Assembly: GCF_012844365.1 (NCBI RefSeq)
Contig: NZ_CP051626.1
Location: 3,782,001 to 3,846,000, forward strand
Direction of reading: 5' to 3'
Source of the DNA: Brevibacterium sp. 'Marine'
GTDB lineage: Bacteria; Actinomycetota; Actinomycetes; Actinomycetales; Brevibacteriaceae
DNA length: 64,000 bases
The position numbers and the translations under genes are program-made. The notes under the pieces are model-generated. The model had not been told where the DNA came from and made no database searches. It saw nothing but the letters and a program-made list of their open reading frames with translations. This document shows positions 27,280-36,169 of the stretch, piece after piece (positions within the stretch are counted from its first letter, which is position 1; each line of letters begins with the position of its first letter).

Positions 27280-28956
27280 TCATCGCGGTCCCGCGACGGT
27301 TGAGAATTTCACATATTGGACCTTTCGACGGCGTCGGCCGCCGAGGGAATCGGCAGAAGCGGATGTATAAAGTCGCGGGTATCGTTCTGCCCGATGCGGC
27401 TCTGCAGACTCGGCATAGTCCTCGGGTGCCGTAAGTGAGCTGTGGTTCCAGAATTTCCGGCGAATGCCCCACGTCTCTGGCCCCGATGGCGTTCCACCCC
27501 TGCGAGGTCGAATCTTCTTCACGGATGACTCTTCTCTGTCAGCAAGTGGATTCTCCTCCCCCTGCTGGAAGGAGACGAATTGAGGAATTATTCGCCGCGG
27601 AACGTAGAAGGTGAGCAGCCACAGGACGATGAGTGCTGCAATTCGTGCGTACATTCGCACGATCCATGTGTGGAATCCGGACCAGACTATGTCCCCGACT
27701 CCACCCAATAGGGCTGCGAAGAATACCAGGAACAGAAGGTCGCGTGGCCCCTTGACCGAACGTCGGTAGCTGCGGATAGTCCATGAGTCGATGCGATCGA
27801 GCATCACGGCGAGAAGCGGGACCCCGATCACCAAACCCAGCACTCCGAAATTCCACCAGAGATCGCCATAGACGGTTGCTACCGTGGAGAAGCCAGTACC
27901 GTACAGTTGCGGGTCGGTCAGAGCAGCTAGCTGATAGCCGATAGCGTCGGGTATCCAGTCCGGTGCAAGACCATCGGGCAGAGCTGCCCGCAACGGTGAC
28001 AGAAGCGATGCTCCGAGAGTCGGGAGGCCTCCGAGGTCGAAGTCATGTATCAGAGACCCGAAGTTGCCGATGCCGACGAACATGGACGAGAGGCCAGTGT
28101 CGCTCCCGTGCTCGCCGCTCAATGAGGTTTCGTATTCCCTACGCCATACGCCCAACACCGCAAGAATCAGCGGGGCGAGGAAGACCCCGACGACCTTCAG
28201 CCATTGACGGCCGTACCGGAGAAACAAGATGTAGACAGCGGCCAAAATGAGCGCAATGGCCCGCAGCCGTCCGGTCCCGGAGATGATTGTAGTCGGATAC
28301 ACCAGAAGTGCACCTGCAATGGTCACGTTATTCCAGGGGTTCTTCAGACCGCGCGGGCTGAGCAGCATCGCAATGCAGATGAGCAAGATTGCCGAGGACC
28401 CGAATCCGTCCGACAGCACGCCCAGCCGATCTCCGAGAAAAACTGTGGCCGTGAGAGTCACGAATCCCGCGCCGAGGGCCCACCGGACGCAGTGGATCGG
28501 CAGCACCACCTCATCCGGACGTCCAGTCGTATCGGTTCTCAGGCAGAAAAGTCCGATCCCGACCTGCGTAAGCGTACTGCAGAATAGGGCCGTATTGAGG
28601 GAGGCCTCAGGGTGGGAGCCGACGATGAAAGACGGATCTGGGATGACGAGCAATCCGCTTACTCCGACTATTGCTGCACTCGATGCCATAAACAGTCCCG
28701 GCATGGTGATCCGATCACGACCGAGTATGACGAAAAGTGTCATGCCGTGGGCAAACGAAATTGCGGCGATGACCCCGCTTGAAGACGCGACTGCGTCGAC
28801 TTCCGTAGAGAACCATATGCGAGCAGTGACGACGACCAGTGCACAGATTGCAGTCAGCGATGCCGCGAAGATCGGAGAATGAGCGGGGTCCTTGAGGGCA
28901 CCTGTCCGGGACCCGGGCGGGTTCTGCTGAGGACGGGCAGACAGTGGCACAATCAT
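27280..28956 (-). CDS. Polysaccharide polymerase, Wzy-like integral membrane protein
   Basis: 558 residues with roughly eleven hydrophobic segments between about 25 and 450 and a large polar loop after the ninth (ATVYGDLWWNFGVLGLVIGV is the conserved late motif of Wzy/O-antigen ligase-like proteins). In Wzx/Wzy systems this protein joins repeat units on undecaprenyl diphosphate outside the membrane. The C-terminal tail (about 455-558) is charged and probably cytoplasmic. Sequence is poorly conserved in this class; the call rests on topology and on flanking wzc and wzx genes. Confidence 0.75.
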   Translation of the reverse strand: MIVPLSARPQQNPPGSRTGALKDPAHSPIFAASLTAICALVVVTARIWFSTEVDAVASSSGVIAAISFAHGMTLFVILGRDRITMPGLFMASSAAIVGVSGLLVIPDPSFIVGSHPEASLNTALFCSTLTQVGIGLFCLRTDTTGRPDEVVLPIHCVRWALGAGFVTLTATVFLGDRLGVLSDGFGSSAILLICIAMLLSPRGLKNPWNNVTIAGALLVYPTTIISGTGRLRAIALILAAVYILFLRYGRQWLKVVGVFLAPLILAVLGVWRREYETSLSGEHGSDTGLSSMFVGIGNFGSLIHDFDLGGLPTLGASLLSPLRAALPDGLAPDWIPDAIGYQLAALTDPQLYGTGFSTVATVYGDLWWNFGVLGLVIGVPLLAVMLDRIDSWTIRSYRRSVKGPRDLLFLVFFAALLGGVGDIVWSGFHTWIVRMYARIAALIVLWLLTFYVPRRIIPQFVSFQQGEENPLADREESSVKKIRPRRGGTPSGPETWGIRRKFWNHSSLTAPEDYAESAEPHRAERYPRLYTSASADSLGGRRRRKVQYVKFSTVAGPR

Positions 28957-29061
28957 TCACCTTCTGCAGGGCTGACCGAAATCATGATCGCGCGCAGAAC
29001 AGGATTCTCAAACTTCCTGGGCAATTCACCACTTTGTGCGGTTAGGCCTCTTTGCAGGAGC

Positions 29062-30612
29062 TCAATCATTGCTGATCGCCCACTCCCCAGGGAACACAGA
29101 TCTACGACGAAGATCCGGACGGAGAGCGCTATCAGAAGCTGAGAGGAGGATCTCACTGTCGGATTCAGGAGGAGTCGCCGTCTGCCGGAGCGCCAGCTGG
29201 TTCGAACAGTTGGTTTCCTGCTCTGCGCTGTGCGCCAAAGTACCGGGATCTTTCCGAGTCGAACGCGCGGCATAGCTGCTGCCATAGCTCTGCGAATATG
29301 TTGTGCCTGTGGTCCGGGGTATCCCATTGAGCACTATTCCGAGAAGGCGGGCCTGCACGAGTTGGATCTTTCGCAGCGCCTGAGTGACCTGCGTTCGACG
29401 TACAACCCCGTTGCGTGCGACGAAGACGGTTCCAGACACTCGAGTGGCCATCGCTATTGCGTCCGTCGCAGCAAGCACTGGCGCAGAGTCCAAGACAACG
29501 GCGTCGTACTGCTTGGTGGCTTCTTCGACGAATACCGTCATCTGCTCACTGTCCAGCAGTTCAGCTGGGTTCGGGGGTATTGGCCCGCTCGCAAGAACGG
29601 CGAGATTGGAGAGCTCCATAGGTTGGACGACGTCTTTCAACTCAGTATCCCCGATCAGCACTGTCGACAAGCCCGCACCCCCTTCTATTCCGAGATACCG
29701 ATGCACCGAGGGATCGCGTAGGTCAGCGTCGACTAGAAGCACGCGGTCCCCGCCGCGGGCGAGGGCGGAAGCGAGGTTGATCGCGGTCACCGATTTTCCT
29801 TCGCCTTTCACGGAAGACGTCACGAGCAGCGATCGGCTCCTGCCCCGCGGCTCGAGGAAGCGGAGATTCGACCGTAGCTCCCGATATGGTTCAGCCTGAA
29901 CGTTCTGCGATCCGTGCTCTGAAACGAAGACACGGTTCTCTCCTGCAGTTATCAGCGGGACGGTGCCGATCACCGCAGCGTCGGTCAGCTGCTCAATGTC
30001 ATCTGCTTTGCGCACCTTGTTGTCCAGCCGATCTCTGAGCACAGCCGCCAACATCCCTGCGAGTATCGCGGCGATCAGGCCGAGCACGAAGTTCTGTGTG
30101 AGGTTTGGCGCGGACGGCACTCTAGGCGCCGTGGCCGGAGTGACCACCGTCAGTTGAACTGTCGCCTTTCCGCTGGTGGTTTCGAGATCTGCGACCTGTT
30201 CTTGCAGGCTTTCGGCCACCGCATTCGCAAGTTTCGCCGACGTTTCGGAACCACCCGCTCGCGCGGTGATCGAGATGAGAAGAGTGTCTTCGGGGACATC
30301 TGCTGAGACCCTGCCAGCGAGCTGTTCGGCGTCGGTATCCAAGTCGAGGGACCTGATGGCGGGATCAAGCACAATAGGAGTAGTGACTAGGTCCGCATAG
30401 GTGTCGATCTGCTGCCGGGCATAGTCAGCCGCGGCCGAACGGTCGGTGACAGAATTGCCGGGATCGGTACGTACGAAGACGTTTGCAGACGACTCATACA
30501 CAGGGGTCTGCAACGCCGTGACCCCTGCAACCGCAGCTATCACGACGAAGAAGGTCGACAATGCGTAGACCCACCGTTCGCGGAGGATCGTCAAATAGTG
30601 CTGAACAATCAT
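29062..30612 (-). CDS. Chain-length determinant fused to BY-type tyrosine autokinase (Wzc/CpsCD-like)
   Basis: 516 residues. Residues 1-190 form a Wzz domain with two membrane segments (about 15-35 and 172-192) and a proline-rich APRVPSAPN before TM2. The cytoplasmic kinase has Walker A SSVKGEGKSVTA, Walker A' VLLVDADLRDPS and Walker B AVVLDSAPV. A short Tyr cluster YSQSYGSSY near residue 450 is the likely phosphorylation site, followed by a longer tail than usual. It sets polysaccharide chain length and works with the phosphatase encoded at 33935-34549. Confidence 0.93.
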   Translation of the reverse strand: MIVQHYLTILRERWVYALSTFFVVIAAVAGVTALQTPVYESSANVFVRTDPGNSVTDRSAAADYARQQIDTYADLVTTPIVLDPAIRSLDLDTDAEQLAGRVSADVPEDTLLISITARAGGSETSAKLANAVAESLQEQVADLETTSGKATVQLTVVTPATAPRVPSAPNLTQNFVLGLIAAILAGMLAAVLRDRLDNKVRKADDIEQLTDAAVIGTVPLITAGENRVFVSEHGSQNVQAEPYRELRSNLRFLEPRGRSRSLLVTSSVKGEGKSVTAINLASALARGGDRVLLVDADLRDPSVHRYLGIEGGAGLSTVLIGDTELKDVVQPMELSNLAVLASGPIPPNPAELLDSEQMTVFVEEATKQYDAVVLDSAPVLAATDAIAMATRVSGTVFVARNGVVRRTQVTQALRKIQLVQARLLGIVLNGIPRTTGTTYSQSYGSSYAARSTRKDPGTLAHSAEQETNCSNQLALRQTATPPESDSEILLSASDSALRPDLRRRSVFPGEWAISND

Positions 30613-30720
30613 GATCGTTCACTTCCTGCGCGGCAATGTGTGGTTGGCTGAGGGGTGCAAGAAGGGAGCGGTCGGCATCGCCCATGCCGTTGGGTATGTC
30701 CACCCGGTGACCATCCACGA

Positions 30721-31899
30721 TCAGTGTGCATCGAGGACCACCCCGCTGAGTCGTTCGTATGTCACTGAACGGTCGAAATGATCTTCGGCCATTCGTCTGG
30801 ATCCGAGGCCGCGTTCTGCTATTCGACGGTCATTGGCCATCTTCTTGAGGGCCTCTGCGAATGCGGCCGGAGTCGATTCGCAATTGATTCCCGCTTCATA
30901 CTCGGTGAGAAGATCTTGGTACTCAGCACACTGCTGAGAGTTGACTACGGGCAGTCCTGCGGCTGCATAATCGCAGACCTTGTTGATGATGCTGGCCGCT
31001 GAGTTCGCAACTATGGGATTGATGGCGATATCGCAGCCCCGCAGACGAGAGACCATCTCCGGGTATTCGAGCTTGCCGTAGAACACCACTTCCTCATCCA
31101 GATCCCTTGCTTCTCTACGCCAACGATCTTCAAACGGCCCTGTGCCCATCACGTGCAGGCGCATGTGAACGCCTTCCGCTCTCAGTTCGCGAAGAGCCCC
31201 GAATACCGAAGGCAAGTCGTAGCTGTGTCCGAGAGTTCCGATATATGCGAGTTCGGCGATTCCTGCCCGGGAAGGACGCAGAACCGGATAGGTGTCGAAT
31301 TTCGTCAGATCCGACCCGAGGTAGACGGTGAATACAGTCGACCCGTCCCTGCGTGCCGAACTCACTCGTTCTGAATAGGTTTCAGAGACGGTCACTACTG
31401 CATCCGCAGCTCGGTAGATCGCCTCGGCACGCCTACGGATGGGGATCAGAGCCTGGCGCACCATCCAGCGTGGTCGCAAAACCATTTCAAAGGCCTCTGG
31501 CCATAGGTCCTGCACATCGAGGATAAATCTCACATCGTTCTTCTCCGCGAATTCGGCTGCGGCATGCGCCACTTCGAGAGAGGGCATGGAGCAATAGATG
31601 ATGTCCGGGACCTTCCTCTGTCGCAGGTATTCAGCAAGGTTCCTGCCGAGGGCTCGGTGGCTGCGCAGACGACTGGCAGAGACGTTGCTCCGATACGGCG
31701 GTTCATGCACATAGGTGGTCGAGTACAACGGGTTCCGTTCCACCGAAGTGTCGCGTTGTGTCTTGAACGCGTGCTGGAACGAGGACGTGACCAGCTCGAC
31801 TTCTGCACCTCGGCGAGCAAGAATGCTCGCCAAACTATCGAAGCGATCGTTCGGCAGCCGTCCAGCTGCTGTGTAATGGGCGATCATCAATACGTCCAT
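30721..31899 (-). CDS. Glycosyltransferase family 4 (WbuB-like)
   Basis: 392-residue GT-B enzyme. The N-terminal half has MIAHYTAAGRLPNDRFDSLA and FILDVQDLWPEAFEMV, the D-LWP motif of WbuB-like L-fucosamine/N-acetylsugar transferases. The donor half has AELAYIGTLGHSYDLPSVF, MGTGPFEDRW and the nucleotide-sugar motif EYEAGINCESTPAAFAEAL with its conserved Glu residues. It adds the second or a later sugar to the lipid-linked repeat unit at the membrane. It lies four bases after the flippase gene in the same operon. Confidence 0.9.
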   Translation of the reverse strand: MDVLMIAHYTAAGRLPNDRFDSLASILARRGAEVELVTSSFQHAFKTQRDTSVERNPLYSTTYVHEPPYRSNVSASRLRSHRALGRNLAEYLRQRKVPDIIYCSMPSLEVAHAAAEFAEKNDVRFILDVQDLWPEAFEMVLRPRWMVRQALIPIRRRAEAIYRAADAVVTVSETYSERVSSARRDGSTVFTVYLGSDLTKFDTYPVLRPSRAGIAELAYIGTLGHSYDLPSVFGALRELRAEGVHMRLHVMGTGPFEDRWRREARDLDEEVVFYGKLEYPEMVSRLRGCDIAINPIVANSAASIINKVCDYAAAGLPVVNSQQCAEYQDLLTEYEAGINCESTPAAFAEALKKMANDRRIAERGLGSRRMAEDHFDRSVTYERLSGVVLDAH

Positions 31900-31903
31900 G
31901 ACT

Positions 31904-33265
31904 TCACTTCCTTGTCTGGTCCGGATATCGGTTTATGAGGTCGACGTCAGTTCCCGCAGGCATTGCTGCCGTCGGTGCGATGTCTGACAGGTCCGTGCCA
32001 CCGTCGGCTTCGGCATCACCCAGCTCATCTGCATGCGGCCGCCTTGCTTTGTGCCTGACCACCCGTGCGAGTGTGTAGGCACCAGCAGCGGCACAGACGG
32101 CATAACCGATGATGGACCCGTAGGCCGCGCCGAACATTCCGTAATGCGGAATCAGGGTGATGTATGCAATGAGCGAAGCCACGGTGCCGATGATTTCGAC
32201 GACCGACACCGTTCCCGGGGAGTCCGCAGCGATGAGGAGGCCCTGTTGAACGCGTGTTACTCCGAAGATGACGGCGGATACAGCCAATGGGATGATAGCG
32301 GCCGCCGCTGGCGCATATGAGTCCGGCAGAACAATAGCGATCATGGCGTATGCTGCGGCTGCTAGTACTGTGGCAGAAGCTACCAGCAACAGAACGCTTC
32401 GGGCGACTATTCGCACCACCGGGAAAGAATGGGAAGAGAAGCCCTGCGACCAATTCCGCAATGAAGCATCAACCCACTGTTGCACTGGCCAGGTGGCCAT
32501 CTCGAGAACAGTGGCAACAGTGACATAGAGGCCGAGTGCGGCCGAACTACTCAAGATCGGCAGAAGCAGACGATCGGATCGGAGCATGGCAGAGTTGCTG
32601 AATTCGGATGGGAGCAGCACCCAGCCCCGCCGGCGGAGTCCCCGCTTCTCAGTTCGGGTGGGTTCCAAGTGCTTCGAAGGGCGGGGTGCGACAAACAGGA
32701 GGACCGCTGTCGGTATCGCGGAGGCCGCATAGGCCCACATCCACACTACCGGGTCATTTACACCGATCAGCACCAGCAATACCGCTCCGACGACGATGAT
32801 CAGTTGGGTGGCGATCGCATTGAAGGCAAACCATTTCCACTCACGGCTGCAGACATAGGCAACGCGCAGAGCATGCACCAATGAATTGAGCGCAACATAG
32901 GCGGCAACCGCGATTACACCCATCCACATCCATCTGGTGCTGAACGGTGACAGCGCGGCTGCGACGAAGGCGATGGGCAGCACGCAGAGAGTGCCGGGCG
33001 CCACCATTCGTGCAAAGACACGATATTCGGTGCCGAATCCTCCAGAACGCGAAGCGATGAAGGGTCGTTCGAGTCCCATGACTGCGAACACGGAAATGAA
33101 GTATGCCAATTGCAGTGCAAAAGCCAGGTCCCCGCGCCCCGCCGGGCTCAATACGACAGCGGCCAGCAGATTGACTGCGACTGCACCACCGGCAGCCAAG
33201 ATCTGGGCCGCCACCAAAACTGCGGCGGCAAGCTTCGTGCCCCTCTGCCCCTCACTGATTGACAT
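31904..33265 (-). CDS. Polysaccharide repeat-unit flippase, Wzx-like (MOP superfamily)
   Basis: 453 residues with about twelve membrane segments and the PST/MOP motif pattern SDRLLLPILSSSAALGLYV, matching flippases that move undecaprenyl-diphosphate-linked oligosaccharides. The ATG at 33265 overlaps the end of the sugar transferase gene by 14 bases. A C-terminal tail of about 40 residues is acidic (DELGDAEADGGTDLSDI). Longer in-frame starts would read through the sugar transferase and were rejected. Confidence 0.88.
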   Translation of the reverse strand: MSISEGQRGTKLAAAVLVAAQILAAGGAVAVNLLAAVVLSPAGRGDLAFALQLAYFISVFAVMGLERPFIASRSGGFGTEYRVFARMVAPGTLCVLPIAFVAAALSPFSTRWMWMGVIAVAAYVALNSLVHALRVAYVCSREWKWFAFNAIATQLIIVVGAVLLVLIGVNDPVVWMWAYAASAIPTAVLLFVAPRPSKHLEPTRTEKRGLRRRGWVLLPSEFSNSAMLRSDRLLLPILSSSAALGLYVTVATVLEMATWPVQQWVDASLRNWSQGFSSHSFPVVRIVARSVLLLVASATVLAAAAYAMIAIVLPDSYAPAAAAIIPLAVSAVIFGVTRVQQGLLIAADSPGTVSVVEIIGTVASLIAYITLIPHYGMFGAAYGSIIGYAVCAAAGAYTLARVVRHKARRPHADELGDAEADGGTDLSDIAPTAAMPAGTDVDLINRYPDQTRK

Positions 33266-33935
33266 CACTGGAGTTCTCCCGTCCAGTGAAAACCGGCATC
33301 GTGTCGTGACCGTGTTTGCTGATTCCCCGCCGACCGACGACTGTTCGCACCGTCTGCAGAAGGATGGAGAAATCGAGTCGCAGACATCTGCCGTCGACGT
33401 AGTCCACGTCAAGGCGGAAACGGTCTGCCCACTCAAGATCATTACGACCCTTGACTTGAGCCAATCCGGTGATGCCAGGACGAACCTCATGCCGTCGAGC
33501 TTGCTCAGGCGTATAGAGATCGAGATATTCAATAATCAAAGGTCGCGGACCGACAAAGCTCATATCACCGCGCACGACGTTCCACAGCGAGGGGAGCTCG
33601 TCGAGACTCGAAGCGCGTAGGAAACGACCGAGTCGCGTCAGGCGCTGTCCGTCAGTCACACGCACTTCGTCGGGCTCCACCATGGTCCGGAACTTCAGAA
33701 TGTCGAAGACCTTTCCACCCAGCCCTGGCCGAGGCTGCCGGAAGAGCACCGGTCGACCGTGCACTGCCAGAACGACAAGGGCCACTCCGGCGATCAGCGG
33801 CGATACTAAGATGAGCCCGACCATGCTGCAGCAGATATCGGCCGTCCGTTTCACGTTGTCATAAGGGGACTGTCCGTACGATGTGTGCACACGTCGAGTG
33901 CTCGTCACTGCTCGCTGTCGTCTGCCTTCCGACAT
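33252..33935 (-). CDS. Undecaprenyl-phosphate sugar-1-phosphate transferase (priming enzyme)
   Basis: 227-residue bacterial sugar transferase of the short PglC-like form: one hydrophobic hairpin (VGLILVSPLIAGVALVVLAV) followed by PVLFRQPRPGLGGKVFDILKFRTM, SLDELPSLWNVVRGDMSFVGPRPL and HEVRPGITGLAQVKGRN, all diagnostic of the family. It transfers a sugar 1-phosphate to undecaprenyl phosphate and starts repeat-unit synthesis. Upstream dehydratase and aminotransferase suggest that the sugar is a 4-amino-4,6-dideoxy sugar (inference). ATG overlaps the phosphatase stop by one base (TGATG); GTG at 33938 is an alternative start. Confidence 0.93.
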   Translation of the reverse strand: MSEGRRQRAVTSTRRVHTSYGQSPYDNVKRTADICCSMVGLILVSPLIAGVALVVLAVHGRPVLFRQPRPGLGGKVFDILKFRTMVEPDEVRVTDGQRLTRLGRFLRASSLDELPSLWNVVRGDMSFVGPRPLIIEYLDLYTPEQARRHEVRPGITGLAQVKGRNDLEWADRFRLDVDYVDGRCLRLDFSILLQTVRTVVGRRGISKHGHDTMPVFTGRENSSDVNQ

Positions 33936-34549
33936 CACTCCCCCTGACCGAGGTTCAGCGCTCTTTGGAAGAGAACCGATACCCCTTCGACGGCAGGGGC
34001 GAGCTGGAGGGCTGAAAGTGCGTAGATGTCTCGAGAGCAGCCGTAGGGGTCCACGACATCGTCGTACGCCGGAAGTTTGAGATTCCGCCTCCGACTCCGA
34101 CGCCGACCAGCTGCTTCGACTGCGGCACGCAAGCGAGTTGCTCTGTCGGTTGCAGAAACTGCACCTTCAGCCATAATGTCCACGTCTCGGGTGACTGCCG
34201 CTAGACTCGAAAGCTCTCGTATTGTGAAGGTTCTGCGAACGATTCGAGGGTTGAGTTCGACGACCTCACGCCTTTGATCGCGTGTCATCGTGAGCACGAG
34301 ATCAGCAGCCCCGAGCATATCTTCATCCACTTGCCGAGCATGTTCGGCCCGACCTTCGATGACCCCCATGAACCCGGCGATCTCCCATACTTCTTTCGGT
34401 GTCCGATGGCCCAGGGCCGCTCGTGTACCGGCCGAATGAACGCGGATTTCGCGGACTTCGGCGAATCGCTGCGCAAGCACGAGCTCTGCCAGAGTCGACC
34501 GGCAGAGATTACCCGTGCACACCGTGAGAACGTTGAATTCTTCTGACAT
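33935..34549 (-). CDS. Low-molecular-weight protein-tyrosine phosphatase (Wzb-like)
   Basis: 204 residues. The P-loop CTGNLCRS (Cys11, Arg17, Ser18) is the C-x5-R-S active site, and VVDPYGCSRD near residue 170 holds the catalytic Asp of LMW-PTPs. It is longer than the usual 145-160 residues, with inserted basic sequence before the Asp loop (AAGRRRSRRRNLKLP). It should dephosphorylate the BY-kinase encoded at 29062. Its ATG has only a weak ribosome site and overlaps the stop of a 22-codon leader ORF (TGATG), so translation is probably coupled. Confidence 0.92.
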   Translation of the reverse strand: MSEEFNVLTVCTGNLCRSTLAELVLAQRFAEVREIRVHSAGTRAALGHRTPKEVWEIAGFMGVIEGRAEHARQVDEDMLGAADLVLTMTRDQRREVVELNPRIVRRTFTIRELSSLAAVTRDVDIMAEGAVSATDRATRLRAAVEAAGRRRSRRRNLKLPAYDDVVDPYGCSRDIYALSALQLAPAVEGVSVLFQRALNLGQGE

Positions 34550-34617
34550 CAGCTCTTGACCGTCCGCCTGCAACTTGCATACACAACCGCGGATTCGACC
34601 CGCTCGGTGTTCTCCAT
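34549..34617 (-). CDS. 22-residue leader ORF coupled to the phosphatase gene
   Basis: ATG at 34617, seven bases after a near-perfect AAGGAGGG (34632-34625), encodes MENTERVESAVVYASC followed by RRTVKS, and ends in TGATG, overlapping the phosphatase start by one base. The ribosome site is far stronger than that of the phosphatase. It may be only a translation-coupling leader or a genuine small protein. No family is recognised. It is too short for most gene finders. Confidence 0.6.
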   Translation of the reverse strand: MENTERVESAVVYASCRRTVKS

Positions 34618-34634
34618 GTGTGTGCCCTCCTTGA

Positions 34635-34928
34635 CTATGGTCTCCGTGCGACTGTTCCGAGCCGAAGAACGCGATTCCCTCGTAGCAGCCCATAGAACGA
34701 CACCGCCGTGCCCGGCCGGTGACCGAAGTCTGGAAGCGAGTTCGATTTCACGCTAGCTTCGAAGACATTCGCCCGACTCACTCCGACCCTTGCCGTGCGG
34801 AGGTCCGCAGAGGGAGTGCGGATATCCACTCCCGCCATGCCGTCTCCCCCCCCCCCCCCCCCCAGGGCGTAGACCTTGAACTGCTGGCTCAGCAGTTCGA
34901 CACCCATTGCCGTCATCGCGGGGCTCAT
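34635..34928 (-). CDS. Possible small ORF containing a poly-G tract
   Basis: 97 codons whose ATG overlaps the aminotransferase stop by 4 bases (ATGA). Codons 23-29 fall in the 18-base G run and encode oligoglycine. The first 22 residues (ending SQQFKVYAL) look like ordinary coding sequence; the part after the tract is less convincing and crosses the promoter-like element at 34742-34756. One more or one fewer G would end the frame after about 52-54 or 47-50 codons. It could be a phase-variable gene, a decayed gene or chance. Confidence 0.3.
   Translation of the reverse strand: MSPAMTAMGVELLSQQFKVYALGGGGGGDGMAGVDIRTPSADLRTARVGVSRANVFEASVKSNSLPDFGHRPGTAVSFYGLLRGNRVLRLGTVARRP
34742..34756 (-). 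promoter_or_regulatory. Promoter-like element CTAGCGTGAAATCGA
   Basis: On the minus strand CTAGCGTGAAATCGA, matching 14 of 15 bases of the element upstream of the dehydratase gene (38241-38255). TAGCGT could be a -10 box, which would give a leader of about 120 bases before the leader ORF at 34617. Confidence 0.4.
34846..34863. repeat. Homopolymer tract, 18 C on plus strand (18 G on minus)
   Basis: Uninterrupted run of 18 C, by far the longest mononucleotide run in the window. It lies 62 bases downstream of the aminotransferase stop and about 90 bases upstream of the promoter-like element of the phosphatase. Runs of this length are prone to slipped-strand changes and also to sequencing or assembly length errors. 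Confidence 0.9.
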
Positions 34929-36169
34929 TCAGTCACGAGACTTCTCAGCGGGGCGTCTCCGGTGGTTGATGCGACTCGCGCTTGGAGGAAAGCCGCTATG
35001 GTCGCGATGACCCGCTCGACATCTGCTTCGTTCATCGATGATCCGCTCGGCAGCGTCAGTCCTGTGCTGAAGAGCCTTTCGGAGACATCTCCCCCGTACA
35101 TCCGCGCCCCCGCGAAGACCGGCTGCAGATGCATCGGCTTCCACAGCGGCCGCGTCTCAATGTTGTGTTCGGCCAACCATGCAGCGAGTTCGCCGGCGTT
35201 GAAACCCGTGCGACTCTCATCGACGAGGATCGCCGACAACCAAGCGTTGTCACCGTGTTCGTTGACGTCACCGAAAAGTGAGACCCCGTCAGTCGCCGCG
35301 ACGATCGAGTCGCGATAACGGCCGCGGATCTCCCGACGCCGTTCGACCAGCCCCTCGAGTCGGGCCAGCTGTGCCCGCCCGAGTGCGGCAAGCAGATTAC
35401 TCAGACGGTAGTTGAAGCCGACCTCTCTGTGTTCGTAATGCGCCACAGGCTCCCTGGCCTGAGTCGACAGATACCTGGCGTATTCCGCAAGATTCACATC
35501 GTCCGTGAGCAGAGCTCCTCCACCCGAGGTGGTCATGATCTTGTTGCCGTTGAATGACACCACCGCAGCCTCGCCGAGGCTGCCGCAGGCTTGGTCCCCA
35601 TAGTGCGATCCCAGCGATTCCGCGGCATCGACGAGCACAGGAACGTCGAATTCGGCTGCGATCGGAAGGATCCGACCGTAGTCGGCAGGCCGTCCGAGCA
35701 GGTCGACCGGGACGATTGCTGCAGGCTTCGTTCCGCTCACGATCGAGTCCTTCAGTGCCCGATGGAGTTGGATCGGATCCATGTTCCCGTCGTCGACGCA
35801 GTCGACGAACACGGGTTCGGCCCCGCAGTAGGTGATCGCATTCGCCGTCGCTGCGAACGTCATCGTCGACGTGATCACTCGGTCTCCCGGTTTCACTCCG
35901 AGGCCCAGCAGTCCGAGATGCAGAGCTGCTGTACCAGACGAGAGTCCGACTGCGTATGCGACTCCCACCTTGTCTGCCAGTTCCCTCTCAAAGGCTTCGA
36001 GGTCGGGGCCGACAGGAGCGATCCATCCGCTGCGGAAAGCACGGAGCAGATATTCTTCTTCGAGATCTCCGACATCTGGTCCTGACAGCAGAATCCGCTT
36101 GGCAGCCGGGATGATCTGAGACGGAGCAGCCACCTGAGGCTTCGTCGGCACCGCATCCGAAATCGTCAT
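34925..36169 (-). CDS. DegT/DnrJ/EryC1/StrS family sugar aminotransferase (PglE-like)
   Basis: 414-residue fold-I PLP enzyme. GLSSGTAALHLGLLGLGV (75-92) binds PLP phosphate, VLVDAAESLGSHY holds Asp181, and Lys210 in SFNGNKIMTTSGGG forms the Schiff base. REVGFNYRLSNLLAALGRAQL is family-typical. It transfers an amino group from glutamate to the 4-keto sugar nucleotide made by the dehydratase encoded just upstream, with which it overlaps by 4 bases (ATGA). The product is probably a UDP-4-amino-4,6-dideoxyhexose. Confidence 0.93.
   Translation of the reverse strand: MTISDAVPTKPQVAAPSQIIPAAKRILLSGPDVGDLEEEYLLRAFRSGWIAPVGPDLEAFERELADKVGVAYAVGLSSGTAALHLGLLGLGVKPGDRVITSTMTFAATANAITYCGAEPVFVDCVDDGNMDPIQLHRALKDSIVSGTKPAAIVPVDLLGRPADYGRILPIAAEFDVPVLVDAAESLGSHYGDQACGSLGEAAVVSFNGNKIMTTSGGGALLTDDVNLAEYARYLSTQAREPVAHYEHREVGFNYRLSNLLAALGRAQLARLEGLVERRREIRGRYRDSIVAATDGVSLFGDVNEHGDNAWLSAILVDESRTGFNAGELAAWLAEHNIETRPLWKPMHLQPVFAGARMYGGDVSERLFSTGLTLPSGSSMNEADVERVIATIAAFLQARVASTTGDAPLRSLVTE

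Noticed and set aside
34635..34928. Treating the G-tract ORF as a PglD-type acetyltransferase
   Set aside because: No hexapeptide repeats or PglD motifs in any of the three frames after the tract.
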